A DNA stretch of 64,000 nucleotides from positions 35,714,804 through 35,778,803 of the forward strand of contig CM055097.1 in NCBI GenBank assembly GCA_029204225.1, in the 5' to 3' direction. This document shows positions 43,748 through 55,911 of this stretch, one piece after another. The notes under the pieces were generated by a model. It saw only the letters and a program-made list of their open reading frames with translations, had not been told where the DNA came from and made no database searches. Each line of letters opens with the position of its first letter. Positions within the stretch are counted from its first letter, which is position 1. The position numbers and the translations under genes were made by a program. Source of the DNA: Diphasiastrum complanatum (lineage: Eukaryota > Streptophyta > Lycopodiopsida > Lycopodiales > Lycopodiaceae).

Positions 43748-45693
43748 TTTGAAAGGTTCACTCCATGCGTTGTCTCCATCATTAGAATAGTATTTCCATT
43801 GCATGGTTGGCTCACCATTTATCATTTGAAAACAGAAATAGTGAGGATTGGTGTGTCCTTCTACGTCGTCATTTCCTTGAGCAATACAAAGATCTATAAA
43901 TTGTTTCCAGTCTACCATTTGTTCCAGTATTTCTACTTCAGTGCTTTTGATACAACCACCACCTATTTTTCACCAATTCGTGCTAGCATATCTAGCATTG
44001 TGTGAATCGATTTGGACTTCAAAGCCCTGAATATGACACTGAAAACCTGATCTATATCTTCATGTGTATGGCCAACCAAAAGAAAACCCATTTCTACCTT
44101 TTGGAAGATGTTATGTGCCACTAACATACAACAAAGACCAAAAATAAATTTGTTCTTGTTCTCCCTCCAACAATTGTTAGCTTGAATACGTAAGATCGGA
44201 GGTAAGTTACCACGTGATGCTTGTACCTTTCTTATTGCTCGCATTATTGACGTGGCAACTTGATTGCTATCATGAGCATGCACGATATCAATCCAAACAT
44301 CACAAAGCAACTTGAATCCATGAACCAATACCCCACAAACATCTGTTTTCAAAAATTGATTCCCCTCTTATATGGGAGGAGTCTTATTAAAACGGGGTAA
44401 TGTTGTTGTATTTTGATCCATTCCATCAATGATAACACACAAAGACTGCTCAGGATGGGATCTTGACTCTTCTTTCCAATATGCATACAATTTTCTGGAA
44501 TCGAAAACATGATGTAGATGACGACCTCTCAATGCAATATAGCGATCACACATCTAGCATCAAGAGTTGTCTCTCTTGCATTTTAAATGTCGTCACATGT
44601 TTTGCATTTGGACATTCTTTGTGTTGTTGGAGTCTTGACATGTCCAAACTCTTGTCTCCACATCTTGTAGAGTGTGGATCTTGGAACTTCAAGAATACAT
44701 GTATCTTTAAGATGTGTGTTTATAGTTTTGAAGACATCACGTTTATGCATGCCGAGTGGGAGATGATGTTCGCAAATAACAATGCCATCTTTTGATTTAT
44801 GTTAAAGATGTGGTTGAGGCAACGTGTGCGCATTAGGGCTAGCCCTTTTGAAGAATGTCCATGTTGCTTGAATGTGCCGATGTTTCCATGAAACTTGTAC
44901 AGAATGGAATAACGTGCCTCAGCAATTACTTGCCAAAACATTCCATGGGAGATTTCCAATTGATTCTGATATGCTTTTATGCATACAGCTTTACCATCGA
45001 ATGTAGGTGTGAAGTGCAATTTGGGTTCCTTCAAAATATCAAACATTCTGTTTGACATTTCTCGTCTATGAAAAAAATATTTGGACATCTGCAATAACTG
45101 ATTATGCTTGTCAGCTCCTCGTTTTCTTCACACACCTAGTTGCAAGTCTTCACATTCTTTGTAGGTGATTTGTCGAATCCACAACTTACTACAACATGGT
45201 TGCATCAACATTTCCCTTATACTTTCTGACTATAAAACATATGCTGTCTTTTTTGGTGGAACATAAGCAAGCACACGCTTTCTTTTGAAACTTTGAGGAG
45301 TTCCAAAGGATGTTCGACATACTTGAGGCTCTCTTTGTAGATCTTCAAAAACTTCATCTGCTTGTGACCATCTTGATATTCTAGGATCGTTTGTCATATT
45401 AGCATCATGTAATATGTTGCTTGTGTAATCATGTTCATCGAAATCGAATTCCGAAAAAGATAAATTACAGTGGGTGGATGCATTTGCACTTGCCAAAATT
45501 GACGAATCAGTGTATGTTCTGTTTGAATGCCGATTTGAAAATGACGTCTTTTATTTTTGTTGTCATCAACAGCCTCTCCAACATCCTCCACACCTATAAG
45601 AATATCCAAGTTGTATGATGATGCAGATGTATTACGAGTAACCACATCCTCGACATCTGTTAAAATATCTGAGTTATACACTGATTTTGACAT
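43748..45693 (-). pseudogene. DUF7869 transposase-like protein, copy T2 (inverted relative to T1)
   Basis: Read on the minus strand, the N-terminal part is at 45693-45230 (MSKSVYNSDILTDVEDVV; acidic and basic patches). The middle, at 45094-44720, has CIKAYQNQLEISHGMFWQVI and FHGNIGTFKQHGH. The catalytic-like part, at 44553-43963, has RYIALRGRHLHHVFDSR, IIDGMDQNTTTL, NNCWRENKNKFIFGL and GHTHEDIDQVF. Stops and at least one frameshift split it. The Asp in the DNCWREN motif of T1 is Asn here (GAC to AAC), which would remove a proposed catalytic residue. The copy is cut at 43747 at the T1 position near 38480, so the C-terminal half is missing. It adds the N-terminal region not recognisable at T1. 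Confidence 0.75.
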
Positions 45694-46202
45694 ATAACGA
45701 CTATGTTGCGCAATTAGCTTCCTTGCTCAATGGTATATACCATAGTTGCAGCGAATAATGATTTGTTGGGTTTCGCAGTTCATGAATAAAAAATAAAAAA
45801 TTGCCAAAATAAAAAATTGCTTCTTGGAATTTCTTTTGGACCTGGATTTTTTTAACTACTGCACTTATCCCCCTTATGACAAGTATCAAGAACATACTGC
45901 ACAGCCAAAAAATAATATCTCGATTAGAGTTGTCATTCTGAAGTTGACATCAACTAGATTGTTAAAACATCAATAGGTTTTGTATAGTGCAGTACGTTTT
46001 TTGTGGCTCAATAGGATTTGCTCCCGTTCAGTAGCGTTGTTTGCAATTTAGGGTTGTCTAATATGGCTTATTAGGGTTTGGCATGGTTCAATGTGCATTT
46101 CACTAAGCTTCAGTAAAGTTCAGTGCCAAATGTTCATTTAACAATATTTGTGGAGCTTTTGTCACTTAGGTTCATGCAATTAATCAAGATTTCACCTAAG
46201 TG

Positions 46203-48487
46203 CTTGTGGTGGACCTTAACCTGTGTCTATTGGCAATCCTCTAATTTTACATTCTCTTTGGCATTATAGACTTGGTCACTTGAATCATGTTGTTGTACAA
46301 CAAATGTATAGACAATTTATTGTTCTTGATCTCGACTATCCTCATGATAAAGTCGAGTTATCTGTCTGTCAAGACTGTCTAGCTGGTAAACAGACTAGGA
46401 AACCATTTAAATCAAGCCATCAGCATATTGCTAGAGGATTGTTAGACGTTGTACATTCAGACATTTGTGGCCCGATGAGAAATCCTTCGCTGAAGAATGC
46501 AAAGTATTTTATAACTTTTATTGATGAATTTTCATAAGGACTATGGTGTACTTTATAAAGAAGAAATCAGAAGCCTTAAACTACTTCAGAATCTTCAAGA
46601 AACATACAGAAAAGGAGACTAGAAGGACAATCAAGGCCCTAAGGTCAGATAATGGTGGAGAATACATCCGATATAGAGTTTAAGGAGTACTTACAAAGCC
46701 AAGGCATTGAGCAGCAATTCATCACTCCTTACAGTCCTTAGTCTAATGGCTTAGCCGAGAGGAAGAACTGTACCCTAGTTGAATTAGCCAAATGTATGCT
46801 AGTGCATGCATCGTTGCCCAAGAGATTTTGGGCTGAAGTTGTCTCCACTATAGCTTACATCCAGAACAGATGTTCAACCAAGGCCCTCTCAGGCAAGACA
46901 CCCCACGAGGTGTGGACAGACTCTAAGCCTTGTGTGAAGAACCTAAGAGTGATTGGATGCATTGTCTACGCGTAGATCCCAAAAGACACGAGGAAGAAAT
47001 TGGACTTCCAAGGTCTCAAGACCATCCTGATTGGATATACTTCATCTGATAATACATACAAGCTGTATGATCCTGATACCCAATCAATCTTGTATAGCCG
47101 GGATACAGTCTTTATCGAAGATCAGTTCGTCGACATCAAAGGCAAGGATATTGCTCCAGGAGAACCTTCATCACCTGCCATTGACACGACTGTCCGAGCA
47201 TCTGGCTTAGGCATGTCCATTGTCGACCCACTTTTTGACAGCGAATCAGACAAAGACATTGCTGCTACCCAGCAACAAGTCCTAGGAGTGGTTCATCAAT
47301 CGAATCCTCCCAGAAGATCAAGCTGAGTGCGCACATAGCCCACAAAGTATACTCTTGAGTCTGCATGTCTCTTGATACAGGAATCGACGATAGTCGAAGA
47401 GACACTCAGCCAACCAGACTCTGATCTCTGGAGAGAAGCTATGGACAAAGAGTATTCCTCTCTGACAAAGAACCAGACGTGGTCACTAGTTGAAGCTCTT
47501 ATTGGCTACAATATCATTGATTGCAAATGGATTTTTAAGATCAAATATAATGCCAACGGAGCAATTGATCAAAGGAAGGCAAGACTGGTAGCACAAGGAT
47601 TCACTCAGATCTTCAACGTCGACTACAACGAGACTTTCAATCCAGTAGTCAAGCATTCATCGATCTGAGCACTCCTATCTTATGGTGCAGCTGCCAACCT
47701 CGAAGTACATCAACTTGATGTGCAAACAGCCTATCTAAATGGAGTTATACAAGAAGACATCTACATGATCCAGCCCGAAGGATATGTTCTGGAAAGTATG
47801 AAGAATCATGTTTGTAAACTCTACAAAGCACTTTACGGCTTGAAACAGTCTGCCAGAGTTTGGTTTCAGAGGATCAACACATTCCTAATCGATCAAGGAC
47901 TCAAACCAAGTGTTGCTGATTGCAATGTCTATTCCAAGTCAGTGCAGCAATCCTTCATCATCATCACCTTATACATGGATGATACATTGCTCTTCAGCAA
48001 CAATACTAATTTGGTCAAGGATTCTAAGCAAATGTTGTTTTTAGAGTTTGACATGACTAATCTGGGGGAAGCTCACTTCTGTCTGGGCATTCAGATCCAC
48101 AGAGACAGAGTGAGACGACTGATTTACATTACTCAACAAAGATATCTTCACAATGTTCTTAACAAATACAATCTAATGAATTGTAAATTAGCTCACTCAC
48201 CGATGGATCCAGGCCTGCATTTGTCAAAGGACCAATGTCTCCAGACCAAGCAAGAAGAGGAGCATATGAGAGAGTATCCTTACCAATCGATACTTGCATC
48301 TCTCATGTACGCAATGGTCTGTACAAGACTAGATATCTCTTTTGTAGTAAGCTCACACAGCCAATATATGGCTCTTGGCATTACCCATTGAAAGGCTCTC
48401 ATAAGAGTCATGAGGTATATTTGAGCTACCATGGACCAGTGCATCTGCTATGGAGAGGTCAACAATGACAATCTTCATCAGCTTAGT
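46203..48487 (+). pseudogene. Copia integrase-RT half (element B)
   Basis: It starts in the pre-integrase domain (LWHYRLGHLNHVVVQQMY, CQDCLAGKQTRKPF), then the integrase (VHSDICGPMRNPS, ITFIDEFS; stops; LRSDNGGEY-type region, NGLAERKNCTLVEL). RT follows at 47372-48200: WREAMDKEYSSLTKNQTW, CKWIFKIKYNANGAID, LDVQTAYLNGVIQEDIY, ALYGLKQSARVW and an intact YMDD at 47973. The C-terminal part (DISFVVSSHSQYMALGI) is followed by a stop, and RNase H breaks off at LHQLSGYC (48487). Gag and protease are absent. They are the part present in element A at 28.5-30.7 kb, which has the same LTR family. Confidence 0.9.
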
Positions 48488-48491
48488 GGAT

Positions 48492-49374
48492 ATTGTCTCC
48501 ATTCATGCTGCATTTTTACTCATGTTGTCGCACAGTCTGCATGTTTACATGTAAAATAAGACAGGCAAAAAACTTGACTGTCTGCATAAATACAAGTAAA
48601 TTTCCACAAGCGAAAAAGGTGAAAAATGCGACACTGTGTTTTTACACGTGATTTGTGACAGGCGAAAAAGGCGACACTGCCTTACAAAATGCCGAATGTG
48701 CCCTAGGAAAAGCAAAGGCACCTTGTAAGTCAAATCCTAAGGCATTTCGTCAGAGTGTCGCATTTTTCGCATCGCAAAGGCTGACGTCGTGGCCTTTTCA
48801 TGCTCATCCCATGCAACTGTGCTAACAGATTTGACAACGACAACACCCACCCACGATCTCCTACAAACAGCACATCTACTTTGTACTTTCTTCATCTGCA
48901 CACCTGTAAAATTGTGTATATATTGAATACCACTTGCATATTCAAAAGTGTCTAAAAATAATAGCATCATAAGCTTATCAGAGATAAACAAAGTAGATGC
49001 CTTGCGCATTGATTTTTTTGTATTGTCAGTAATAGGTTCATCTCTTTTACAGATTGAATTAACTTTGTAGAGCACGCGGTTTTGTCTGCTATTGTCTTGT
49101 GCTCTACAACATTATTGACATGTATATTTTGCTATACTTAATCTGATAACAGCTCTGTTGTTCTGCGTTCAGATTTGTGTCGATATTGCTATGCTTTTCT
49201 TCATTCTGTCTTACTCTCTTATTGCTCAATCTAGTAATCTGTTCTTAGCGAATTACTATTAGTCTAGTTGTTGACAACTAATATTTAGTCTTGCCTTTCG
49301 CGACTAAATCGCGACTGATTATCAGTCGAGCTCAGTCTAGCTCTTTGTGAATCATTCGCAACTAATAATTTGTC
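48492..49374 (+). repeat. Copia family A LTR next to element B, truncated at both ends
   Basis: It matches the LTRs at 60796-61911 and 28557-29305 from about GTCTCCATTCATG to CAACTAATAATTTGTC. It lacks the first bases and the final about 220 bases with the CCCAACA end. It lies directly behind the broken RNase H region, so a deletion removed the end of pol and the start of the LTR. Confidence 0.8.
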
Positions 49375-50493
49375 ACAAGCACATATGGACTTACAAGAAA
49401 GGGACGTTCTCATAATTTTTTAAGCCCTAGGGAAAGTCTCAAACCTTGGGATTTTGCTGTGGTTTGAGAAACCAAGATGAGGGCTACTTGGAGGAACCCA
49501 ATCTGTGGGCCTGGTTTCACAAACTTGGAAAACCTCTAGATGTGTGAGTGGAGATATTATGTAGGCTGTTGTGGACAAAAGGCGTTTCAGAGGTTATCAT
49601 TGGTCCATGTTTGCCCTAAAACGTCTTTGAAGGGCATTTGAAAATCTGTTGAAAAGCAGTTGAAGTGAGAGGACATTATCTTTCTAGAGAGATAAAATCA
49701 AGGTATAAAATCGTGAATGTAGGAGAGATATCGGGATGGCAAGAGAGAGGAACGCGAGAGAGTGAAATTTTTGTTTTTTAGGGTATGGGAGAGAAATAGC
49801 AATATAGTGAGTTGCTGGGGAGAGAGAGAGAAAAGCCTTCCCATTGTTGAAAAGGGTGGGATTTTATTTTACTTGGAGTGGAGGTACTAGTATGCTGTTA
49901 AATTTCACATAAACAACGTTACCGTTAGAGGTGGTAGGGTGGTCGTTATAGCACTTATAAAAGATTTAAAAGAAAGATGTCAGCTGAGGTGATCAATAGT
50001 AGATACCGTGGTCCGTGAGGATGGCGATGGCAGAATGTGTGTGTGTGTGAGAGAGAGAGAGACACCGTGTGTGTGGGTTTTGGGAACTGGAGCGAGCTGC
50101 GAGCTGCGAGAGCCTCAGACTCCAGAGGTCTGCTGATCAAGTTGCACCCTAGACTCTCTAGGATCAAGACAATCATCAAGGTGTCTGAGCTCAAGCTAGC
50201 GGCTAGCCTCGCTGAGAGTCGCTCTCGTAAGGTGTCATCTCTCACGAGGGAGTAATAACTGGAAGGACAGAAAAAGAGAGCTAGAGCTAGTGGAGTCAGC
50301 CAGTCAGGATTAATGGTAGGTCACTTGGTTACCGTGAGAAAATAGTCACTGTTGCGAAGCACGTCCGAATTTATGAATCGAAGATGCAGGACTACGTGAG
50401 GGGTGATAATGAATGAGGAGTGACTCGTGAGGACTCAGGAGACTTCAGGGGCTACGTAGACGGTAGTAGTATGGACTATGGACTATGGAGTCT

Positions 50494-50745
50494 GGACTCT
50501 GGAATATGGACTTTGGAAAATTGGAGCCATTTGGTGCTTTGCAGATGGCTAGATTTCTTAACTCCCCCTCTCTGGAGTCTGGAATATAGACTTTGGAAAA
50601 TTGGAGCCATTTGGTGCTTTGCAGATGGCTAGATTTCTTTACTCCCCCTCTCTGGAGTCTGGAATATAGACTTTGGAAAATTGGAGCCATTTGGTGCTTT
50701 GCAGATGGCTAGATTTCTTTACTCCCCCTCTCTGGAGTCTGGAAT
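50494..50745. repeat. 80-bp tandem repeat, three copies
   Basis: Units start at 50494, 50574 and 50654, with a partial fourth at 50734. Each holds GGAATATAGACTTTGGAAAA, TTGGAGCCATTTGGTGCTTT and ACTCCCCCTCTCTGGAGTCT. The copies are almost identical, so the array is recent. The open frames across it are by-products. Confidence 0.9.
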
Positions 50746-52216
50746 CTGGAGCCTGGACGCTGATCCATCATCTGGATTACGCATCAACGAATGCAAGTTC
50801 CAGACTCCAGTACTCACACCACAATTCACTGGTGGATGCTGAAGTGAACGCTGGAGAATGGAGTGTACACTGGTGGCTGCACCGTGCGGACTGCAGTGCA
50901 CAATCCATGGACTCTGGGGTAGCGGCTATATAGTAGGCTCTGTCAACTTTATAGTATTATGCTTTATATATACAGGTCTAGCCTCTAGTCCTTGAAAACT
51001 TTGAAAGGTCGACAGTCGACAGCGGCCGCCATACTCACTACTCAGTGAGGCAGCGAGCAATAGAAAGCGCGGCTGTAATACTGTGGTACGTAGTACCCAC
51101 TGCACGAAATCCAGCTAATAGTTGTACAGTAGCTGCGCAGGTAGCTAGGGTGGTGAATTTGGTTGATTGGAATGATTGATTCATCATATATCTTGGCGGA
51201 TCACGGATTGATTGCTGATGGCCAGATATGTGCCACGATGATCGATCATCTACTTGATGTCCGGGAGGCGGATGAGTTTTAGGCTTTTAGGCTTTTAGCA
51301 CCCTGAGGTTCAGCCTACGAGCCTAGTCTTCAGTCTTGAAGACAGTTGAAACTTGAAATTTGCGAGTTGCATTTATGGTACAAATTACAAACTTACATTG
51401 ATGATTGAAAGGTTGAATGTGTACTGTAAGCTAATCGCGATCAGATTTAGTAAAGCTTTGCCAAGATCCAATGATAGACTTGCGTCGTTGCCAGTCCGAC
51501 TGCATGAATCAATCTTAACTTTCAAGCAACAAAGGTAAATTCACGTCTCAAGGTAGAAGACCACAGCTTACAAGTCATTACTAATTAGCAACTTCCAACT
51601 GTGCATAACGACATTGCCTATAGTCCTCTACCTCTACTAAATCCAACTGTTGGATAACGACATGACTATCGTCCTCTACCTTTCTTGTATTATGTAAAGA
51701 GTGTTGAGCATAGATGTGGGCCATGAGTTTATACTTATATGCCGAAGCACAAAGTGTATCCCATCATCCGTGGATGATGGTGCCATAAAGCTCTTGTTAA
51801 AGATGATCAAAAACATGGAAATCTCTCCCTTTCATTACTAGAAAAATAAAAAACCTAAAAGTATTTTAGTTTGCATGAAAAGCATAAAATGTACATACAA
51901 AACTTGAAATATTCAATACATGTACACAGGCAACTAAAAGCTGTACCTTTTTTACGTGTACTTGCAAAAATTGCAGGCGGCTTTCAATGTTTTCCATGGA
52001 ATTCAACCTTTAACCAATAAGTAGAACTTACCAACTTCCTAAACTTTGGATCTTACTTGGATGAACATTGAAAAGCTAGGAAAAGTTGAATGAGCCAAAT
52101 TGTAACTCTTTCTAGTCTGGTAGAACTTAGAAGTACTAAAGCATTTTAGCTTATAGAATTCAACAACAAATTAGCCTCAACAAATTTAAACATGTGCTAT
52201 ATTTGGCACACGCTGT

Positions 52217-52630
52217 CTAGAAAATATGTAACAATTCTATTGAATAGTAGCTAGTAATATTTTGTGCATGATTCATGATTAACCATATATTTTTTAATTG
52301 GCAGTTTATTTTCCTTGGAGCCACCTTAAAGGTGACCCACTGCAAAGATTCGACGGAACGATCCTTCTCTTTGAATAGATTCTCGATGCGACCTTTTTCA
52401 TATTCCAACACACATCTAGACGTCGTTCCATGTGGGTTTTGTACCGTACGCACTTTCCGTCCATTATATAGTCGCGTTTGCTTCATTATTGTTTTTTTGC
52501 TAGCAGAACGATCTTTCACCAGGAAGATGGAGAACATTTCCAATGGATCATTTAAGTAGATAGAAGTCTTGAAACTTCCTTGCGTTGGTGTAGACTTTAT
52601 CAAGCTATAACCAACAACAGGAGGAGTCAC
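52217..52630 (-). CDS. Uncharacterised ORF, 137 codons
   Basis: It starts MTPPVVGYSLIKSTPTQGSF and is moderately basic (KEKDRSVESLQWVTFKVAPR). No domain is recognised and no homologue is visible in the window. A CTTAAATGATCC context near 52555 gives no clear splice site. It may be an exon of a host or transposon gene, or chance. Confidence 0.25.
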   Translation of the reverse strand: MTPPVVGYSLIKSTPTQGSFKTSIYLNDPLEMFSIFLVKDRSASKKTIMKQTRLYNGRKVRTVQNPHGTTSRCVLEYEKGRIENLFKEKDRSVESLQWVTFKVAPRKINCQLKNIWLIMNHAQNITSYYSIELLHIF

Positions 52631-53605
52631 AACATTAGCTGGTCTGGGTCATCAGGCATGCTCATGAATGTTGTAGAATCAGAAATCAAGTAGCTTGTCA
52701 TGATGGCCATTTTGGCATCCATGTGGCCTAACCTAATAATGTAGCAAAAAGCAGACTAGAAGATAGCAGACACTACAAGAAGATGGGCGATTCCCAAGGC
52801 TTTTTTTGAACGTTCCTTTGAAAGATAGTTTTTAAAATGAGTCATGCGGGGAGCAGAATGCTCAAGCCTCAGGTTCGGTATTTGGCCTCGGAATAAGCCT
52901 ACCAAATTTGAACTTGGTTTTGAAACATTTATAGAGAGGGATATAGAGAGGGTTATAAATCCACTAGAAGGCCTCGGAACACACATCAGATATTGAATCT
53001 ATTTTGAGGGGTATACTGAGGCTGACCTTGGTATAAGCCTACCAAATTTGAGCTTGTTTTTGAGACATTTATAGGGAGGGTTATAAAGAGGGCAGGTGGC
53101 CAGAGGCATTCCAGGACACTATGCTAACCGAGAGTAATACCGAGACTGATGAAAAAAGGCCCCTCGGTATAATCCACGGCATAAAACAGAATGTAAATGG
53201 ATCTCACTTTTGGAATTTGTTACCTATCAACACATTGAATTCCATTTTATATCAACTTTGGTTGCCATATACACAAGTGAATAAAGAAATTTATGTATCA
53301 CAAAAAAATGATGATCACAAATTGTGTACTCACATGCATCGACTTCTTGTTCAATGTCAACTAGTTAATCAATAAAGTGTAATTGCATCTGTGAGGAATA
53401 TGATTAATAACAAAATTTTTTGAAATACATTGTACTGTCTCACTCATTCATTTGGTGGTCCATTGTTATCATTTGTTGCATCATCATGCGACAAATCCAC
53501 CAAACCAAATGAGTCTATCTCTAATTCTACCCAAATATCTCCTATAGCTTCATCATTAATAAGCTGATCTTCAAAAGCTAATGGTGACGGTGACGACGAG
53601 TAAGA

Positions 53606-53875
53606 TCATGAAAGTGTGTCGTGTGTCGTCGAACCATCCGCCGATGATGCATCATGCTCAACGTCATCATTAGCTTGTGATGGTTGCACATGATCATCCT
53701 CCGAAATTGTGACATTGAATCCATCATCACGATCTTGTTCATGAGGTGCATCAGCTGGCAGCACCATGTCCTCCACGACATCTCTATCTTCAAAAATTCT
53801 TTCACTTCGAGGAGCGACTTGAATCACGTACCACCATCTGGAATCTAAACGATCGGGGTGAAAGACCACCTGCAA
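53606..53875 (-). pseudogene. CACTA transposase C-terminal fragment (DUF4216-like)
   Basis: It reads QVVFHPDRLDSRWWYVIQVA followed by PRSERIF, then an acidic tail with DDVEHDASSADGS. The QVFY/F..D....WW.VI...PR pattern is that of the DUF4216 region found in CACTA (TNP2-type) proteins. It lies inside the CACTA element and in the same orientation as the fragment at 53984-54118. Confidence 0.6.
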
Positions 53876-53983
53876 TTGATCGATGTTACCATAAACATTG
53901 ACTCGTAGTTAGTATCCATAGCTATGCTATAGTTGCTTGCGTAATACTATACACAATATACATTTTTTGCAATACACTGAAAA

Positions 53984-54118
53984 TCGATTGATTTTCAAAC
54001 TGAATGGATTTACACCATCCATGGCCAATCCCAAATGCAAATGGTGAGGATCATCCCTAAATTCATGCCAAGTAGCATCCATGTGCTTCCATGCTGGAGA
54101 ATCGGCAAGGATCCTCAT
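53984..54118 (-). pseudogene. CACTA TNP2-type transposase fragment
   Basis: MRILADSPAWKHMDATWHEF followed by LHLGLAMDGVNPFS is a hallmark of En/Spm TNP2 transposases (the DSPAWKHFD..F..D.R...LGLA.DG.NPF region). Upstream and downstream parts of the transposase are missing, so the piece is a deletion remnant. It would have bound the element ends. Confidence 0.8.
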
Positions 54119-54354
54119 AGTATCGTCGGATGAACGATTGCTCGAATGCTATGTCATTAGCTCTGCGATGGAATTACACTTAAACATGTGGCATATCCTG
54201 GGTATGATGGGAAAATGTCTTACCATTACAATCCTTGATTATTCGGTTCATGCAGAAATCTCCCGTAAAGCGGTCTCCCACAAAAGAAGAATACAAGTAT
54301 GCATATTCCAACAACTTGCAATCGTTACTCGAATTATTGGAGAGACAAGGAGTG

Positions 54355-55100
54355 AGAATTGACTGGGATGGATATTCTAAGGTATGTATTATGGTTTCAA
54401 CATATATTTGACTTCACCACATTCATTTGGTCGGACAGTCTAACAACATCATTTACAGAATTTACACATCTTCATTGCACGCAGGTATCGCAGTCCCAGT
54501 CTCATGCATCACAGTCACATGAGTCTGATGACCATGGCCAGGATGGGGACGATTCAGCTGGATCTAATAAGTAGGCATTTCATTCCGATATATATTTGTA
54601 ATTCGAACATTTATGTATCAATATATATAATTTGTTTAAGTAAAGTCCTATACATGGCTCTTCAATTGCATGTAGTCCAGTTTTAGGATAGAATTGAGCC
54701 ATTTGAAAGGGCTATAATGATGTCCATGGGAGAACCTTGGCCACCACTAGGTCCCTAAAGTAACCTGTAGCTTCTTAGAGGCCTCCCATTGTTGTTTGAC
54801 ACGATCTAGATTTTCGAGGAATCCTTTCTTCACAAACTTCAAGTCTTCCTTGTGCCTTGATTCGGATGGATATTCTAGATCTGAGGTATATATGGCTTCA
54901 AGATATACTTTAACTTCACTACATCCATGTAGTCTAACTTTCACTCTCATCACATTTCTCAGATAACTCTATTATACTCATGGATGCAAGTATCACAGTC
55001 TCAATCCCATGCATCGCAGTCACACGAGTCTGATTGTAATGTCGATGGCCAGGACGAGGACGACTCAGCTGGATCTAATTATAATTAGGTATATTTCAAT
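54355..55100. repeat. Internal duplication in the CACTA element
   Basis: The block at about 54360-54600 (GATGGATATTCTA, ...CACAGTCACATGAGTCTGA, GGCCAGGATGGGGACGATTC, AGCTGGATCTAAT) recurs at about 54865-55090 with about 85 percent identity by eye. Both can be read as a Ser, His, Gln and Asp-rich segment (SQSHASQSHESDDHGQDGDD). The duplication is direct and lies downstream of the TNP2 fragment on the other strand. Confidence 0.7.
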
Positions 55101-55911
55101 AATCCAATTTGTAACATATCTCTGTACTTGGAACATTTATGTATGAATTTAAGTTTCCTTCATCAATTTTTAAGTGCCTGAAATGTAACTCAAATAAATT
55201 TTGCAAATTTTTTTATTGACAATAATGAACAAATGATTTTGCTTACCAACTTCATAAGAAGTGGTGCAAAAGAATCTTGGGGTCGGATGGACTCCATTTT
55301 TAGGACATAATGGAGCTAGTAAATTGGCTCCATTCTGCCCTAAAAAAAAAAATTCTGATTTTCTACCCTTGGAATAACCCTCGGTGTAGGGTGAACTTTT
55401 GATAGAGATATACCAACGGATGCCCCTCGATATATTCTTTGAAAATGACATGTCACCAATAGCTTGTTAGGAGGGATATACCGAGGGCCCTTGGTATACC
55501 CATGCTAAAACAATGGAAAAATGAGGTGAAGAAGCCTCAATTACCGAGGCAATTATCGAGGATCTCGTTCTGAGGTATACTTCAAGGTGTATACCGAGGG
55601 TTAAGGTCCTTTTTCAAAAAAAAAATTCTTCATAAAAGCCTCGGTAATAGGGTCAGAAATCCTCCAGAATGTTGTAGTGAGAGTAGCAGATTTGTAGGCA
55701 AGTTAGGGTTAGCTGATTTGTAGGAAGTTAGGTAAGTGATTTCCTTAAGTTTAGCAAGCTCCCGTTGTAGCAGGTAGAGCATTTTGGTACATATATTTTT
55801 GAGAACGTGAATGATACATCATGAAGTTTTATTCAGTCTTCCATACTATGTTCTATCTCTTTATTCAGTCTTCCATACTGTGATGACAGTTGATCAGCCT
55901 ACACACAAACC

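Larger units (their letters stand above)
49375..52770. other. Unassigned region with a short tandem array
   Basis: No domain-bearing gene is recognised. It is less AT-rich than the flanks, contains GT and GA dinucleotide stretches (about 50037-50062), an 80-bp tandem array (50494-50745) and many CTCGTGAGGACT/GGAGTCTGGA-like words. One minus-strand ORF (52217-52630) is listed separately. The last part, 52.6-52.77 kb, continues beyond the CACTA insertion at 55683. Confidence 0.4.
52771..55679. mobile_element. CACTA (En/Spm) DNA transposon, 2.9 kb
   Basis: The left end is CACTACAAGAAGATGGGCGA and the right end, inverted, is CACTACAACATTCTGGAGG. Both sides are flanked by AGA (52768-52770 and 55680-55682), the 3-bp target duplication typical of CACTA elements. 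Subterminal regions carry many copies of CCTCGGTAT or ATACCGAGG, likely transposase binding repeats. Inside are two minus-strand pieces of the CACTA transposase. The element is internally deleted and non-autonomous. Confidence 0.9.

Noticed and set aside
49955-50255. Open frames around the GT/GA-rich stretch
   Set aside because: No domain, and they overlap simple repeats; kept as unassigned sequence.
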